The notes beneath the pieces were generated by a model, which was given only the letters and a program-made list of their open reading frames with translations, was not told the origin of the DNA and searched no databases. A stretch of 55,713 nucleotides of DNA, from assembly GCA_944390945.1 (NCBI GenBank), contig CALXRV010000065.1, positions 1 to 55,713 of the forward strand, in the 5' to 3' direction. Source of the DNA: an uncultured Clostridia bacterium. Lineage in GTDB: Bacteria > Bacillota > Dehalobacteriia > UBA4068. The position numbers and the translations under genes were made by a program. Every line of letters begins with the position of its first letter. Positions within the stretch are counted from its first letter, which is position 1. This document shows, piece after piece, positions 1-7,812 of the stretch.

Positions 1-58
1 ATTCCTGCCCAACCGCGCCACTTGCGCCGACGATGGCAATATTGCAAGCCTTCACCAT
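1..58 (-). CDS. asd: Aspartate-semialdehyde dehydrogenase, N-terminal fragment cut by window edge
   Basis: Only the first 19 codons are present (MVKACNIAIVGASGAVGQE). The hydrophobic strand followed by GASGAVG is the NADP-binding Rossmann loop that opens this enzyme family. The enzyme reduces aspartyl phosphate to the semialdehyde that feeds lysine, diaminopimelate and dipicolinate synthesis. The position directly after dpaA-dpaB matches the Bacillus spoVFA-spoVFB-asd order, which raises confidence in an assignment based on so few residues. A separate -35/-10 pair lies upstream. Other NAD(P)-binding enzymes start similarly, so the call rests partly on context. Confidence 0.75.
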   Translation of the reverse strand, partial: MVKACNIAIVGASGAVGQE

Positions 59-118
59 AGCGAATACCTCGTCTTATCAATAATATGTCATTCTACTGCC
101 GCCAATTCCTATCGAAAT

Positions 119-147
119 ATTATAGCATCGATCCTGAATTTGTGCAA
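119..147 (-). promoter_or_regulatory. Promoter of asd
   Basis: Reading the minus strand there is TTGCAC (142-147), a 17-base spacer and a perfect TATAAT (119-124). It lies in the 120-base gap between dpaB and asd. It looks like a housekeeping sigma-A promoter, so asd can be expressed in growth independently of the sporulation genes upstream. Motif match only. Confidence 0.7.
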
Positions 148-178
148 GCCTATGGACCAGATGCCATTTTTGCATTTT

Positions 179-778
179 CTATAACAACAGTGGCTGCAGT
201 TGTTTGCCGGCGAGGGCAGCCGCAACCGTTTCAGGCAGTTTGGACATATCCGCTACCAGTGAATTCGGTTTACGTTGCGGGTCATCCTGCCCAAACGGTA
301 CAAAATAGATATTACGCGTATTGAGCAATAGACCGATATTCTTCGCGCTGCCGGAAAGGCCATCATTGCTGCTAACCGCCAGAACAACCGGTCTTTGATT
401 GCGCAGATGTGACTTTGCCGCCATCAATACCGGCGTATCTGTAATGCCAAGCGCCAGTTTAGCCGTACTATTGCCGGTCAGCGGCGCGATCACCAGCAAA
501 TCCGCCATTTTTTGGGGTCCGATCGGTTCTGCAGCTTCGATCGTATCAATGACTCGCCCATGCCCCGCTGCTTCCATAATCCGTTCCCGCCAGAAAGCCG
601 CCGTGCCAAAGCGGCTATCAATATCGCGCACATGGAAAGAGAGCACCGGCAACAGTTCTGCACCTGCAGCTCGCAATGCTTGCATCGCCTGAACAGCTGA
701 GGCTAACGTGCAGAAAGAACCCGTCAAGGCAAAAGCAATTCGTTTTCCCTGCAGGCTGCTATACTCCATATCCTGCAT
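179..778 (-). CDS. dpaB: Dipicolinate synthase subunit B (SpoVFB)
   Basis: This 199-residue flavoprotein-like subunit works with DpaA to make dipicolinic acid from dihydrodipicolinate in the mother cell; the product is the calcium chelator of the spore core. Visible features are an N-terminal KRIAFALTGSFCT strand-loop, FHVRDIDSRFG, and the segment LLVIAPLTGNSTAKLALGITDTPVL, typical of the flavoprotein fold shared by phosphopantothenoylcysteine decarboxylases and SpoVFB. The chosen ATG at 778 overlaps the dpaA stop by one base (TGATG), implying translational coupling, and gives the usual family length. A longer upstream reading runs through dpaA in another frame and is rejected. Confidence 0.93.
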   Translation of the reverse strand: MQDMEYSSLQGKRIAFALTGSFCTLASAVQAMQALRAAGAELLPVLSFHVRDIDSRFGTAAFWRERIMEAAGHGRVIDTIEAAEPIGPQKMADLLVIAPLTGNSTAKLALGITDTPVLMAAKSHLRNQRPVVLAVSSNDGLSGSAKNIGLLLNTRNIYFVPFGQDDPQRKPNSLVADMSKLPETVAAALAGKQLQPLLL

Positions 779-1668
779 CACTGCTCCTCCTTTCCCAGCA
801 GGAAAGCAAGCCGATCCAGATAGACATCGGCCATAACTTCCCCCGCATAGCGCGGTGCGTATTTTCCAGGCAATCCTCCTGCCAATACTGCCTTGACGCC
901 TAACTCTGCAGCAGCCGCAAAATCTGTCCCGCCCGGTTTGGCTGCCAAATCCACAACTAGCGCATCCTGCCGTAGCCACTGTAACTGCTGCCGCTGCAGT
1001 AACGGTGCCGGTGCAGTATTGAAAATATAGGCGGAACGTGCGGCAATCGCCGTCAACTGCGACCAATCCCCCACGATAAAGCCATAATCCCGCGCCAGTT
1101 CCGCACCGGCATCGCTGCGGTTAAGCACGATCACTTCCATACCCAATGCATCCAAACGCCAGGCCAAGGCTTTGCCGATCCGCCCATAGCCGATCACCAA
1201 CGCCTGTTCGCCATAAAGGATGCCATCAGAAAGCCGGATCGCTTCTGCAATCGCGCCCTCTGCCGTCGCTTCGGCCAAAGGCAGGGCAATCTCCTCATTT
1301 TCCAGCAATCCAATCGCCACGCATTGTGGGGCAAGCGCGGTTAAACAGGGGGTAACAATACCCGTCAGCAATGGCATTCCGGCTGGCGCATCCACAAAAG
1401 TGTTGCTATCCAGATACACGTCCTGTTCTTTCATACTATATAACAGCAAATCCTCGCCGAGCGGCGGCATTGGCAAAATGGCGGCATCTGCTCGCGCCAT
1501 AGCCTGCCGCAAGCCGGCGTCATCATGTAAACGTGTCACCTCCGGCGGCAATGCCGCATCCGGCAGAGCATATGCAGCAACGGCATATCCTGCCGCCAGC
1601 AGTCGCCGCGCCACGGTCACCTCCCGTTTATCGCCGCCGACCACCACGATCTGTTTCATCTCGGCCAC
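778..1668 (-). CDS. dpaA: Dipicolinate synthase subunit A (SpoVFA)
   Basis: This 296-residue NAD(P)-dependent oxidoreductase-like subunit catalyses dehydrogenation to dipicolinate together with DpaB during sporulation. The N-terminal half opens with a Rossmann strand (QIVVVGGDKREVTVARRL) and the C-terminal half contains a second one (ALVIGYGRIGKALAWRLDALG, about residues 156-176), the two-domain layout of this family. A GGGGAGG ribosome binding site lies about 8 bases before the ATG. The gene is first of a dpaA-dpaB pair followed by asd. In known sporeformers it is under mother-cell sigma-K control; I saw no convincing sigma-K promoter in the 200 bases upstream. Its presence is strong evidence that the host makes endospores. 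Confidence 0.95.
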   Translation of the reverse strand: MAEMKQIVVVGGDKREVTVARRLLAAGYAVAAYALPDAALPPEVTRLHDDAGLRQAMARADAAILPMPPLGEDLLLYSMKEQDVYLDSNTFVDAPAGMPLLTGIVTPCLTALAPQCVAIGLLENEEIALPLAEATAEGAIAEAIRLSDGILYGEQALVIGYGRIGKALAWRLDALGMEVIVLNRSDAGAELARDYGFIVGDWSQLTAIAARSAYIFNTAPAPLLQRQQLQWLRQDALVVDLAAKPGGTDFAAAAELGVKAVLAGGLPGKYAPRYAGEVMADVYLDRLAFLLGKEEQ

Positions 1669-1885
1669 CTCCCCAATCTTGCCTTCCCATGTTGCTGTTG
1701 CTAACTATCAACAGCATATGCGCCGGGACAGCGGCCTGACAGCATTCAAAGCGTAAAATATACCTGCTTGCTTTCCCGCTCGCCATCAGCAGCCAGCAAA
1801 AAGCCGTTTCCAGGAAAATGCAAATAGCAGCATCTTTACATCGTGGGGGAAAAAATCAAGGGCTGTGTCATTTAGTGACCAAGCA

Positions 1886-1894
1886 CATAAAATA
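1886..1894 (+). promoter_or_regulatory. Possible mother-cell (sigma-E/K type) -10 element before the VWA gene
   Basis: CATAAAATA fits the CATAnnnTA -10 consensus of mother-cell sporulation sigma factors and lies 34 bases before the ATG. The -35 is unclear: TCATTT lies 12 bases upstream, slightly too close for sigma-E, and no AC at sigma-K spacing is obvious. No sigma-A promoter was seen in the 259-base gap between dpaA and this gene. Weak evidence. Confidence 0.3.
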
Positions 1895-1927
1895 GGGCAG
1901 GATCATTCTCCAAAGGAGGCAACACAA

Positions 1928-3301
1928 ATGGGTGTTACAGATTCCAACAAGATTGTCAATGCCGACCGGATATCCTGCGACGGCTCCCTTCGCGTAACCC
2001 TTGCACTGACGGCGGCACCAAATATCATTTCCAACCCGACGGATATCGTACTGGTTCTGGATCGATCCGGCAGCATGACCGGCACTCCGCTGGACAATAT
2101 GAAGCTGGGCGCCAAAACATTTATCGATATCATCGATGAAGCTACGGATAGCACGAAAGATGGTCAGATTGGCTCTGGCAGCCGGATCGGTATAGTGAGT
2201 TTTTCCAGCTCTGCAGTAGCAAACACACAGCTCATCACTTCGGTTGATACTTTGAAAAATGCTGTAGACAACCTCAGCGCAGGTGGAAGCACAAATCATG
2301 CGGATGCCTTTAGCAAAGCGATGCAACTTTTTGAACCGGCTTCTGGCAATGCCAAAGTCATTGTTATGTTCACGGATGGGAACACAACCTCCGGCCCGCC
2401 GCCGGCGCCAGTAGCTGCTACGGCAAGGGCAGAAGGGATCATCATCTATTGCATTGGACTGATCGGCTCTGATGGGCTGGATGTTGGTGCACTCAACAAC
2501 TGGGCGACAGATCCAGACGCATCCCATGTCGCGGTGACACCGGACGCTGCAGACCTGGAAAAGCTGTTTGCGGAACTGGCAGCCAATATTTCCCGACCAG
2601 GCGCTACCAATATTGTTATTAATGAAACGGTAGAACCGGATTTTACCATCACCAGCATCCAAACCCCCAGCAAAGGATCTGCCACCATGCTGGATGCGCA
2701 TTCCTTGCGCTGGAATATCCCGGAATTGGGGGTAACTGCCAGCGAAAGCGCAACGCTCGACTTCTTCATTCGCCACAACAACCAAACAGCAGGGACAAAA
2801 CCGGTAAACCAGTCCATCACTTATTCGGATACCGAAGGGAATGTCGTCACCTTCCCCAAACCAACCGTTGCGGTGGAATGCGATATTGTTGTTCATCCTG
2901 AAGAATGCCCGCAGCCGATCGATCTTACGGTGGAGAACTGTGAAGATTCAACGCTCGTAAACCTTGGCGATACCCATTTGAGTTCTCAGGGGCGCATCAT
3001 TCAAATGGATGTAACGATCAAAACGTTTGTCCCCAAAAAACGAGTAGCTCTTGCCGCCATTCTCACCGAAGTTGATCAGGAGGGGATGGAGCATCAGCGT
3101 GGAATGAAAGCGATGACCATTCCAGCACATGATTCTGCCACCTGTCGTGATATTCTGGTCAAATGCATAAAATTTGTCGTGCCAGAAGATTTGAGCGTAT
3201 CCGCTGGCAGCATGTGCAAATCACGTAATTTCAAAGTACGTTTTCTCGCCAACAACATTGATACGGACTATCGTTGCTGCGAATCGGTTGTTACGCTTTA
3301 G
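1928..3301 (+). CDS. Leaderless Cys-rich von Willebrand factor A domain protein
   Basis: The 457-residue protein carries a complete VWA domain (about residues 35-220). Its MIDAS metal site is recognisable as D45-R-S47-G-S49, a GGSTNHADA loop and FTDGNTTSG. A beta-rich DUF11-like segment follows (about 230-320), ending TVAVEC. The C-terminal domain (about 320-457) is Cys-rich and ends with a CC pair. There is no signal peptide, membrane segment or LPXTG sorting signal, so the MIDAS domain is probably not exported by the general route. An AAAGGAGG site lies 8 bases before ATG 1928; a GTG at 1865 is in frame but lacks such a site. It diverges from dpaAB and has a possible mother-cell -10. A role as spore surface or stress adhesion protein is inference. 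Confidence 0.75.
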   Translation: MGVTDSNKIVNADRISCDGSLRVTLALTAAPNIISNPTDIVLVLDRSGSMTGTPLDNMKLGAKTFIDIIDEATDSTKDGQIGSGSRIGIVSFSSSAVANTQLITSVDTLKNAVDNLSAGGSTNHADAFSKAMQLFEPASGNAKVIVMFTDGNTTSGPPPAPVAATARAEGIIIYCIGLIGSDGLDVGALNNWATDPDASHVAVTPDAADLEKLFAELAANISRPGATNIVINETVEPDFTITSIQTPSKGSATMLDAHSLRWNIPELGVTASESATLDFFIRHNNQTAGTKPVNQSITYSDTEGNVVTFPKPTVAVECDIVVHPEECPQPIDLTVENCEDSTLVNLGDTHLSSQGRIIQMDVTIKTFVPKKRVALAAILTEVDQEGMEHQRGMKAMTIPAHDSATCRDILVKCIKFVVPEDLSVSAGSMCKSRNFKVRFLANNIDTDYRCCESVVTL

Positions 3302-3667
3302 TTGTTACGCTTTATGCGGCGTATATCCACCACTTCAACAAAACATGTTTTGGCAGACAATCCGTTATTTTGAACAAAGCGGCGGGCAGCCTGGTCAACT
3401 AAGCCAGACAAATTGCCGTCAGGATCGTTCATCAGCATTCCGACAATAAGCATTTCAGGCATATTGTTGACAATAGGGCACGAAAAATATCGAATACATC
3501 ATAAAGAAACAGGACGGTATGCTTTTCATCCCGTCCTGTTTTATTACGCCACATACGAACTGGAAACCGGCGCCTTGGATAAGCCCGTCCTGATGGTGAA
3601 TAAACTGCCTTTTCCGTTAGCAGCCGCCATAAACCAGGTACGCAGAGAGGATGCCGCAAATCAGCGT
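3302..3667. other. Intergenic region, no gene recognised
   Basis: Both flanking genes converge here. Apart from the strong hairpin at 3507-3541 I see no supported coding sequence. Short open frames on both strands lack ribosome binding sites and recognisable motifs. The first bases after the VWA stop repeat the last codons of the gene (GTTGTTACGCTTTA occurs twice in tandem at 3288-3315), a small direct duplication. Confidence 0.6.
3507..3541. terminator. Bidirectional terminator between the VWA gene and cyuA
   Basis: AAACAGGACGG (3507-3517) pairs perfectly with CCGTCCTGTTT (3531-3541) around a 13-base loop. T-rich sequence follows on the plus strand, and the minus strand reads into a short T run. 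It can stop both convergent genes. Confidence 0.8.
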
Positions 3668-4975
3668 TTATTCTTCTTCCCCATCCTCATCATCAACCAT
3701 AATCTTCAAAATCTCGGCATCTACAGCCGGCATGCCCCGGCTCGCCAGCTGACCAATGCTTTCGATCGTCCGTTCCACATTTTCTTTGACTAGCCCTTCA
3801 CCGGCGCCAAAAGTCTTCTCGTTCATCGCCATATGGTGCGCCATCAGCGCCGCATCCAATGCGGATGCAATTTTTGCCGCGCAGGAAGGCTTCGCCCCGT
3901 CGCAGACGATGCCGGAAACATCTGCCAACGTATTGGTGATCGTTTTGCAGATCTGTTCATATGTACCACCGGAAAGATAGGTAATCGCAGCACCACTGCC
4001 GCAGGCAGCGGATACAACGCCGCAATATGCGGAAAGGCGGCCGATCCGCGTTTTCTGATGGATGGCGACCAGATTGCTGATCAGAAGCGCACGGTATAGC
4101 GTATCCTGCGATTTTTGCAGATAACGCGCATACACGATCACCGGAAGGGAAGCGGTCATGCCCTGATTGCCGCTGCCGCTGTTGATGATCACCGGCAAAA
4201 CGCAGCCGCTCATCCTCGCATCGCTGCCCGCCGCAGCATAGGCTTTCGCCAGATTATCCAAATTTTCCGTGCCAAACACCTTGAGCAGCGTCGCGCCAAC
4301 ATTGGCGCCATATTGATGGCGCAGCCCCTCTTCAGCAATGCGTAGATTATAGTCGATCTGTCTTTGCAACAACTCTGACACATCCTGCGTATCACAGGTG
4401 GTAGCAAAATCATATATCTTCTGCACACTCAGGCAGCTACGGTCTGTCAGAACATTACTGTCATCGCTGCAGACATCATCATCCTTGCGGCTAAACAGCA
4501 GCTCACCGTTGCGGCTGATGCGCACAATATTGGTATGCGTATCCTTCAGCTCCACCTCCGCACTGTCATCATCCGCGTAAACACGAATGATGATGTGCAG
4601 TGCCGCTTTGCTCTGCAAATGCTCCTCGCGGCAAATGTCCGTTTCCAGCAGGGCGCGACATTTCTCCACGTCCTCCTTCGTGATGCCTGTCAGCACCTCT
4701 AGCTGCTTTGCTGCATCGCCCCAGAAAGCGCCGAGCAATGCGCTGGCTTTGATCCCGCGCAGATCCTCGGTTCCGGGCACGATCACGCCCTTGACATTTT
4801 TAATGATGTTGCCCGAGCAGGCTGCCACGATATGCTGCGGTGGACGGCCGAGGACTTCCACCGCTTTTGCTGCAGCATAAGCGATGGCGATTGGCTCTGT
4901 GCAGCCCAACGCAGGTAGCAGCTCCTCATCGAGTATCTTTAGATACTGACTGTATTCCGGATCTGTCTTTTTCAT
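3668..4975 (-). CDS. cyuA: L-cysteine desulfidase (CyuA / UPF0597, serine dehydratase alpha-like)
   Basis: The 435-residue protein belongs to the UPF0597/CyuA family, oxygen-sensitive [4Fe-4S] enzymes that break L-cysteine into pyruvate, ammonia and sulfide in the cytoplasm. Family marks are LPALGCTEP near the N-terminus, ACSGNIIKNVKGVIVPG, NSGSGNQGMTASLPV, the Cys-rich stretch SAYCGVVSAACGSGAAI, and CDGAKPSCAAKIA. Starting at ATG 4975 places the conserved cysteine at residue 25, the position known in characterised homologues. The longer frame to 5023 adds 16 basic residues with no good ribosome binding site. The C-terminus ends in an acidic DDEDGEEE tail. It diverges from a threonine/serine ammonia-lyase gene, suggesting shared amino acid catabolism. 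Older annotations call the family serine dehydratase alpha-like. Confidence 0.92.
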   Translation of the reverse strand: MKKTDPEYSQYLKILDEELLPALGCTEPIAIAYAAAKAVEVLGRPPQHIVAACSGNIIKNVKGVIVPGTEDLRGIKASALLGAFWGDAAKQLEVLTGITKEDVEKCRALLETDICREEHLQSKAALHIIIRVYADDDSAEVELKDTHTNIVRISRNGELLFSRKDDDVCSDDSNVLTDRSCLSVQKIYDFATTCDTQDVSELLQRQIDYNLRIAEEGLRHQYGANVGATLLKVFGTENLDNLAKAYAAAGSDARMSGCVLPVIINSGSGNQGMTASLPVIVYARYLQKSQDTLYRALLISNLVAIHQKTRIGRLSAYCGVVSAACGSGAAITYLSGGTYEQICKTITNTLADVSGIVCDGAKPSCAAKIASALDAALMAHHMAMNEKTFGAGEGLVKENVERTIESIGQLASRGMPAVDAEILKIMVDDEDGEEE

Positions 4976-5013
4976 CGTCGGCCCTCTGAATCGATGTAAT
5001 TTTATTCGTTTAT

Positions 5014-5042
5014 ATTTTATCATAAAGCCACGCTTCCCGCAA
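5014..5042 (-). promoter_or_regulatory. Promoter of cyuA
   Basis: Minus strand: TTGCGG (5037-5042), 17-base spacer, TAAAAT (5014-5019). The -35 box lies only two bases from the -35 box of the divergent promoter at 5045-5073, so the two polymerases would compete or share control. Confidence 0.55.
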
Positions 5043-5044
5043 GC

Positions 5045-5073
5045 TTGCAGCGGCGAATGGAACAGGATATAAT
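5045..5073 (+). promoter_or_regulatory. Promoter of the ilvA-like / Nudix-mutY operon
   Basis: TTGCAG (5045-5050), 17-base spacer and a perfect TATAAT (5068-5073), placed 43 bases before the start codon. It is back to back with the cyuA promoter. Confidence 0.65.
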
Positions 5074-5115
5074 GATATTAAGTTTGTTCCATCCATCCGT
5101 CTCAGGAGGTATGCC

Positions 5116-6072
5116 ATGATTACGATCTCCGATATCCGTGAAGCCGCAGCGCGCATTGCGCCCTATATCCTGCGTACGCCGTTATCGAGGGTGCCTGCAC
5201 TGGATAGCATCCTTGGCTGTGAAGTTTATCTCAAACCGGAATCTCTACAATATACCGGTTCATTCAAATTGCGCGGTGCGACCAATGCCTTGTTGTGCCT
5301 GAATGAAGAAGAACGCGCCCGCGGCATCGTCTGCTGTTCCAGTGGCAACCATGCGCAAGGCGTAGCCTGTGCTGCCGCCAGACTGGGCATAGACGCAATC
5401 GTCGTCATGCCGGAAAATGCGAACCCCGTCAAATTGGCTGGTGTGCGCGCCTTTGGCGCCACGATACAGCTCGCCGGCGTGCTCGATAGCGAGCGCAACG
5501 CCGCAGCAAACCGGCTGGCAGAAGCAGGCCGCGTGATGATCCCCCCTTATGATAATGACCGCATCCGTGCCGGTCAGGGTACGATAGCGCTTGAGATCCT
5601 GGCAGACCAGCCACAGCTCGATACTGTCGTTGTCCCCCTGGGTGGCGGAGGACTGCTGAGTGGGATTGCCGTAGGGGCAAAATCACTCTCCCCCACCATC
5701 CGCACCATTGGCGCAGAACCTGCCGGCGCCAGACGTTATGGCCTTTCCCGCCAGGCCGGGCATCCTGTCGTCCTGGAGACGGTTGACACGATTGCTGATG
5801 GCACACGAACCGACCGCGCCAATCCCAACAGCTTTTCCATCCTGGAACATTTTGTCGATCAGCTGGTCTCAACAGAGGATGCAGCGCTGCGTGACGCCAT
5901 TCGCCTGCTTGCCCTGAAAGCTAAGCTGATCGCCGAGCCTTCCGCTGCGCTTGGCGTCGCTGCCGCACTTTCCGGCAGCCTGCGGCTGCGGCCGACAGAA
6001 AAGGTCTGCTTTGTCCTTTCCGGCGGTAATATTGACCCGCGTCTGTTGACCGAAATATTGAGCGAAGCATGA
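5116..6072 (+). CDS. Threonine/serine ammonia-lyase (threonine dehydratase, PLP fold type II)
   Basis: This 318-residue PLP enzyme deaminates threonine (and probably serine) to 2-oxobutyrate or pyruvate. GSFKLRGA contains the Schiff-base lysine K51, SSGNHAQGVA binds the substrate carboxylate, and VPLGGGGLLSGIA near residue 175 is the tetraglycine phosphate loop. There is no C-terminal ACT regulatory domain, so it resembles the short catabolic TdcB type or serine racemase relatives more than biosynthetic IlvA of about 500 residues. An AGGAGG site lies close before the ATG. The divergent neighbour is the cysteine desulfidase, another ammonia-releasing amino acid degrading enzyme. The stop overlaps the next start by 4 bases. 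Exact substrate preference cannot be read from the sequence. Confidence 0.9.
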   Translation: MITISDIREAAARIAPYILRTPLSRVPALDSILGCEVYLKPESLQYTGSFKLRGATNALLCLNEEERARGIVCCSSGNHAQGVACAAARLGIDAIVVMPENANPVKLAGVRAFGATIQLAGVLDSERNAAANRLAEAGRVMIPPYDNDRIRAGQGTIALEILADQPQLDTVVVPLGGGGLLSGIAVGAKSLSPTIRTIGAEPAGARRYGLSRQAGHPVVLETVDTIADGTRTDRANPNSFSILEHFVDQLVSTEDAALRDAIRLLALKAKLIAEPSAALGVAAALSGSLRLRPTEKVCFVLSGGNIDPRLLTEILSEA

Positions 6073-7697
6073 ATGCGGAACTGTTGACACAAATCAATGC
6101 CTTCTCCCCGGATAGCGCTGCGGAAGCGAAAGCCAAGGCGCTTCTCATCCGGCTGCTCGCGGAACGTGGCGATAGGCTGTTCCAGCGCGAAAGCGAAGAT
6201 ATCCATATCACGGTTTCCGCCATGATCCTTGACCCCAGCTTGCAGCAGACACTGATGGTTTTTCATCATATCTACCGCTCCTTTTGCTGGACAGGCGGAC
6301 ATGCAGATGGTGAACAGGATCTGCTTGCCGTCGCTCTGCGCGAAGCTGGCGAGGAAACCGGTGCCGCGGAACTTTATCCGCTTTCCGGCGCGATCCTCTC
6401 AATCGACCTCCTGCCGGTCCCCGCACATGAAAAGTATGGCAAAGCGGTTGCGGCGCATAAACACATCACCATTACCTATGGCCTGATTGCAGATACTGCG
6501 CAGAAGTTGGCCATCAAAGCGGATGAAAATAGCGCCGTGGCCTGGCTGCCGACTGATGAATTGTCCACGCACTGCAGCGAAGCGCATATGCTGCCGATCT
6601 ATGATAAACTGCTGCAACGGATGCGGCGGATGGTTGCGGAAAAGGAAAGCTGTCTTTCCGCCCTGCCAGAGCTACTGCTGCCCTGGTATGCCGCTCATGC
6701 CCGGCCTCTGCCCTGGCGGCAGGACCATCAGCCTTATCATGTCTGGCTTTCCGAAATCATGCTGCAGCAGACGCGCGTTGAAGCGGTAAAGCGATATTAT
6801 TCACGCTTCATCGCCAGCCTGCCAGATATCCGCGCATTGGCGGAGGCGCCGGAGGATGCCTTGTTCAAGCTCTGGGAGGGGCTGGGCTATTACAGCCGCG
6901 CGCGCAACCTGCAGCGTGCTGCCAGGCAAATCTGTACACAGCATAACGGATGTTTCCCGCAGGACTATGTGACAATCCGCGCTTTACCCGGTATTGGCGA
7001 TTATACGGCAGGCGCGATCTGCTCCATTTGTTTCGACCAAACAACACCGGCTGTTGACGGCAATGTGCTGCGCCTGCTCTCCCGTCTGCGCGAAGATTTC
7101 CGCTGCAGCGATCTGCCGGCGATCAAAAAAGAGGCCTTTCATTTGCTGCAGCCGCTTTATTGCCGCAACCCGGGACATCGCAGTGAGCTCACGCAGGGCT
7201 TGATGGAAATCGGCGCCACCGTTTGCCTGCCAAAAGGCCGACCACATTGTGAAATCTGTCCACTGCAGAAAATCTGCCTGGCGTACCGTTCCCACAGTGC
7301 GGACCGTTTGCCTTTGCGCAGCCGCAAACGACCGCGCCGTAACGAAATGCTGACGGTATTCCTGCTGCAGTTGACGGACGGACGCATCGCCGTGCGGCGG
7401 CGGCCCGCACAGGGCCTGCTGGCGGCGATGTGGGAATTACCAAACCTCAACAGCATGCTGAATGACCAGGCGGCACTGCAGCAAGCCCATCTTTGGGGCG
7501 TACAACCGCAGGCGATGCGCGCCGCCATACAGCGCAACCATATCTTTACCCATATTGAATGGCAAATGACCTGCTACCATATCATTTGCGCTCATGCGGC
7601 TGCCGGATTCACCTGGGCATCCGCGCAGCAACTGGAAGGCGAAATTGCGCTGCCCAGCGCTTTCCGTCAGTTTCTTACTGCAGCAGGGCTAGCCTGA
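6069..7697 (+). CDS. mutY: Nudix hydrolase fused to adenine DNA glycosylase MutY
   Basis: One uninterrupted 542-residue frame holds two repair modules. Residues about 40-190 form a Nudix hydrolase with the box starting GGHADGEQDLL at 76 and ending REAGEETGA at 99; the catalytic REx2EE glutamates are intact but the first box glutamate is Gln83. Residues about 200-542 are a full MutY: catalytic Glu229 in LSEIMLQQT, helix-hairpin-helix LPGIGDYTA (306-314), catalytic Asp330 in VDGNVLRL, the [4Fe-4S] cysteines C386, C394, C397, C403, and the C-terminal 8-oxoG-recognising Nudix-like domain. MutY removes adenine paired with 8-oxoguanine. The added domain might clean oxidised nucleotides as MutT does, but it resembles a broader Nudix subfamily, so the substrate is unknown. 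The ATGA overlap with the upstream gene implies coupling. Confidence 0.92.
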   Translation: MNAELLTQINAFSPDSAAEAKAKALLIRLLAERGDRLFQRESEDIHITVSAMILDPSLQQTLMVFHHIYRSFCWTGGHADGEQDLLAVALREAGEETGAAELYPLSGAILSIDLLPVPAHEKYGKAVAAHKHITITYGLIADTAQKLAIKADENSAVAWLPTDELSTHCSEAHMLPIYDKLLQRMRRMVAEKESCLSALPELLLPWYAAHARPLPWRQDHQPYHVWLSEIMLQQTRVEAVKRYYSRFIASLPDIRALAEAPEDALFKLWEGLGYYSRARNLQRAARQICTQHNGCFPQDYVTIRALPGIGDYTAGAICSICFDQTTPAVDGNVLRLLSRLREDFRCSDLPAIKKEAFHLLQPLYCRNPGHRSELTQGLMEIGATVCLPKGRPHCEICPLQKICLAYRSHSADRLPLRSRKRPRRNEMLTVFLLQLTDGRIAVRRRPAQGLLAAMWELPNLNSMLNDQAALQQAHLWGVQPQAMRAAIQRNHIFTHIEWQMTCYHIICAHAAAGFTWASAQQLEGEIALPSAFRQFLTAAGLA

Positions 7698-7717
7698 CGC
7701 CCCTCGTGCTGATGCGC

Positions 7718-7745
7718 CGCCGGGAAAACAACCGTTTTCCCGGCG
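7718..7745 (+). terminator. Strong hairpin after the Nudix-mutY gene
   Basis: CGCCGGGAAAAC (7718-7729) pairs perfectly with GTTTTCCCGGCG (7734-7745), loop AACC. It is a stable 12-bp stem with T residues inside the 3' arm, but no T run follows, so termination may be partial. Confidence 0.5.
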
Positions 7746-7812
7746 CATTCATTGCAACGATCCTTTTACGATTTATATTGATATTTATCTTGCGAAGAAA
7801 GGATGCAAAAGG

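Noticed and set aside
1868..2896. 342-codon open frame on the minus strand
   Set aside because: Antisense to the VWA gene, whose MIDAS motifs are unambiguous.
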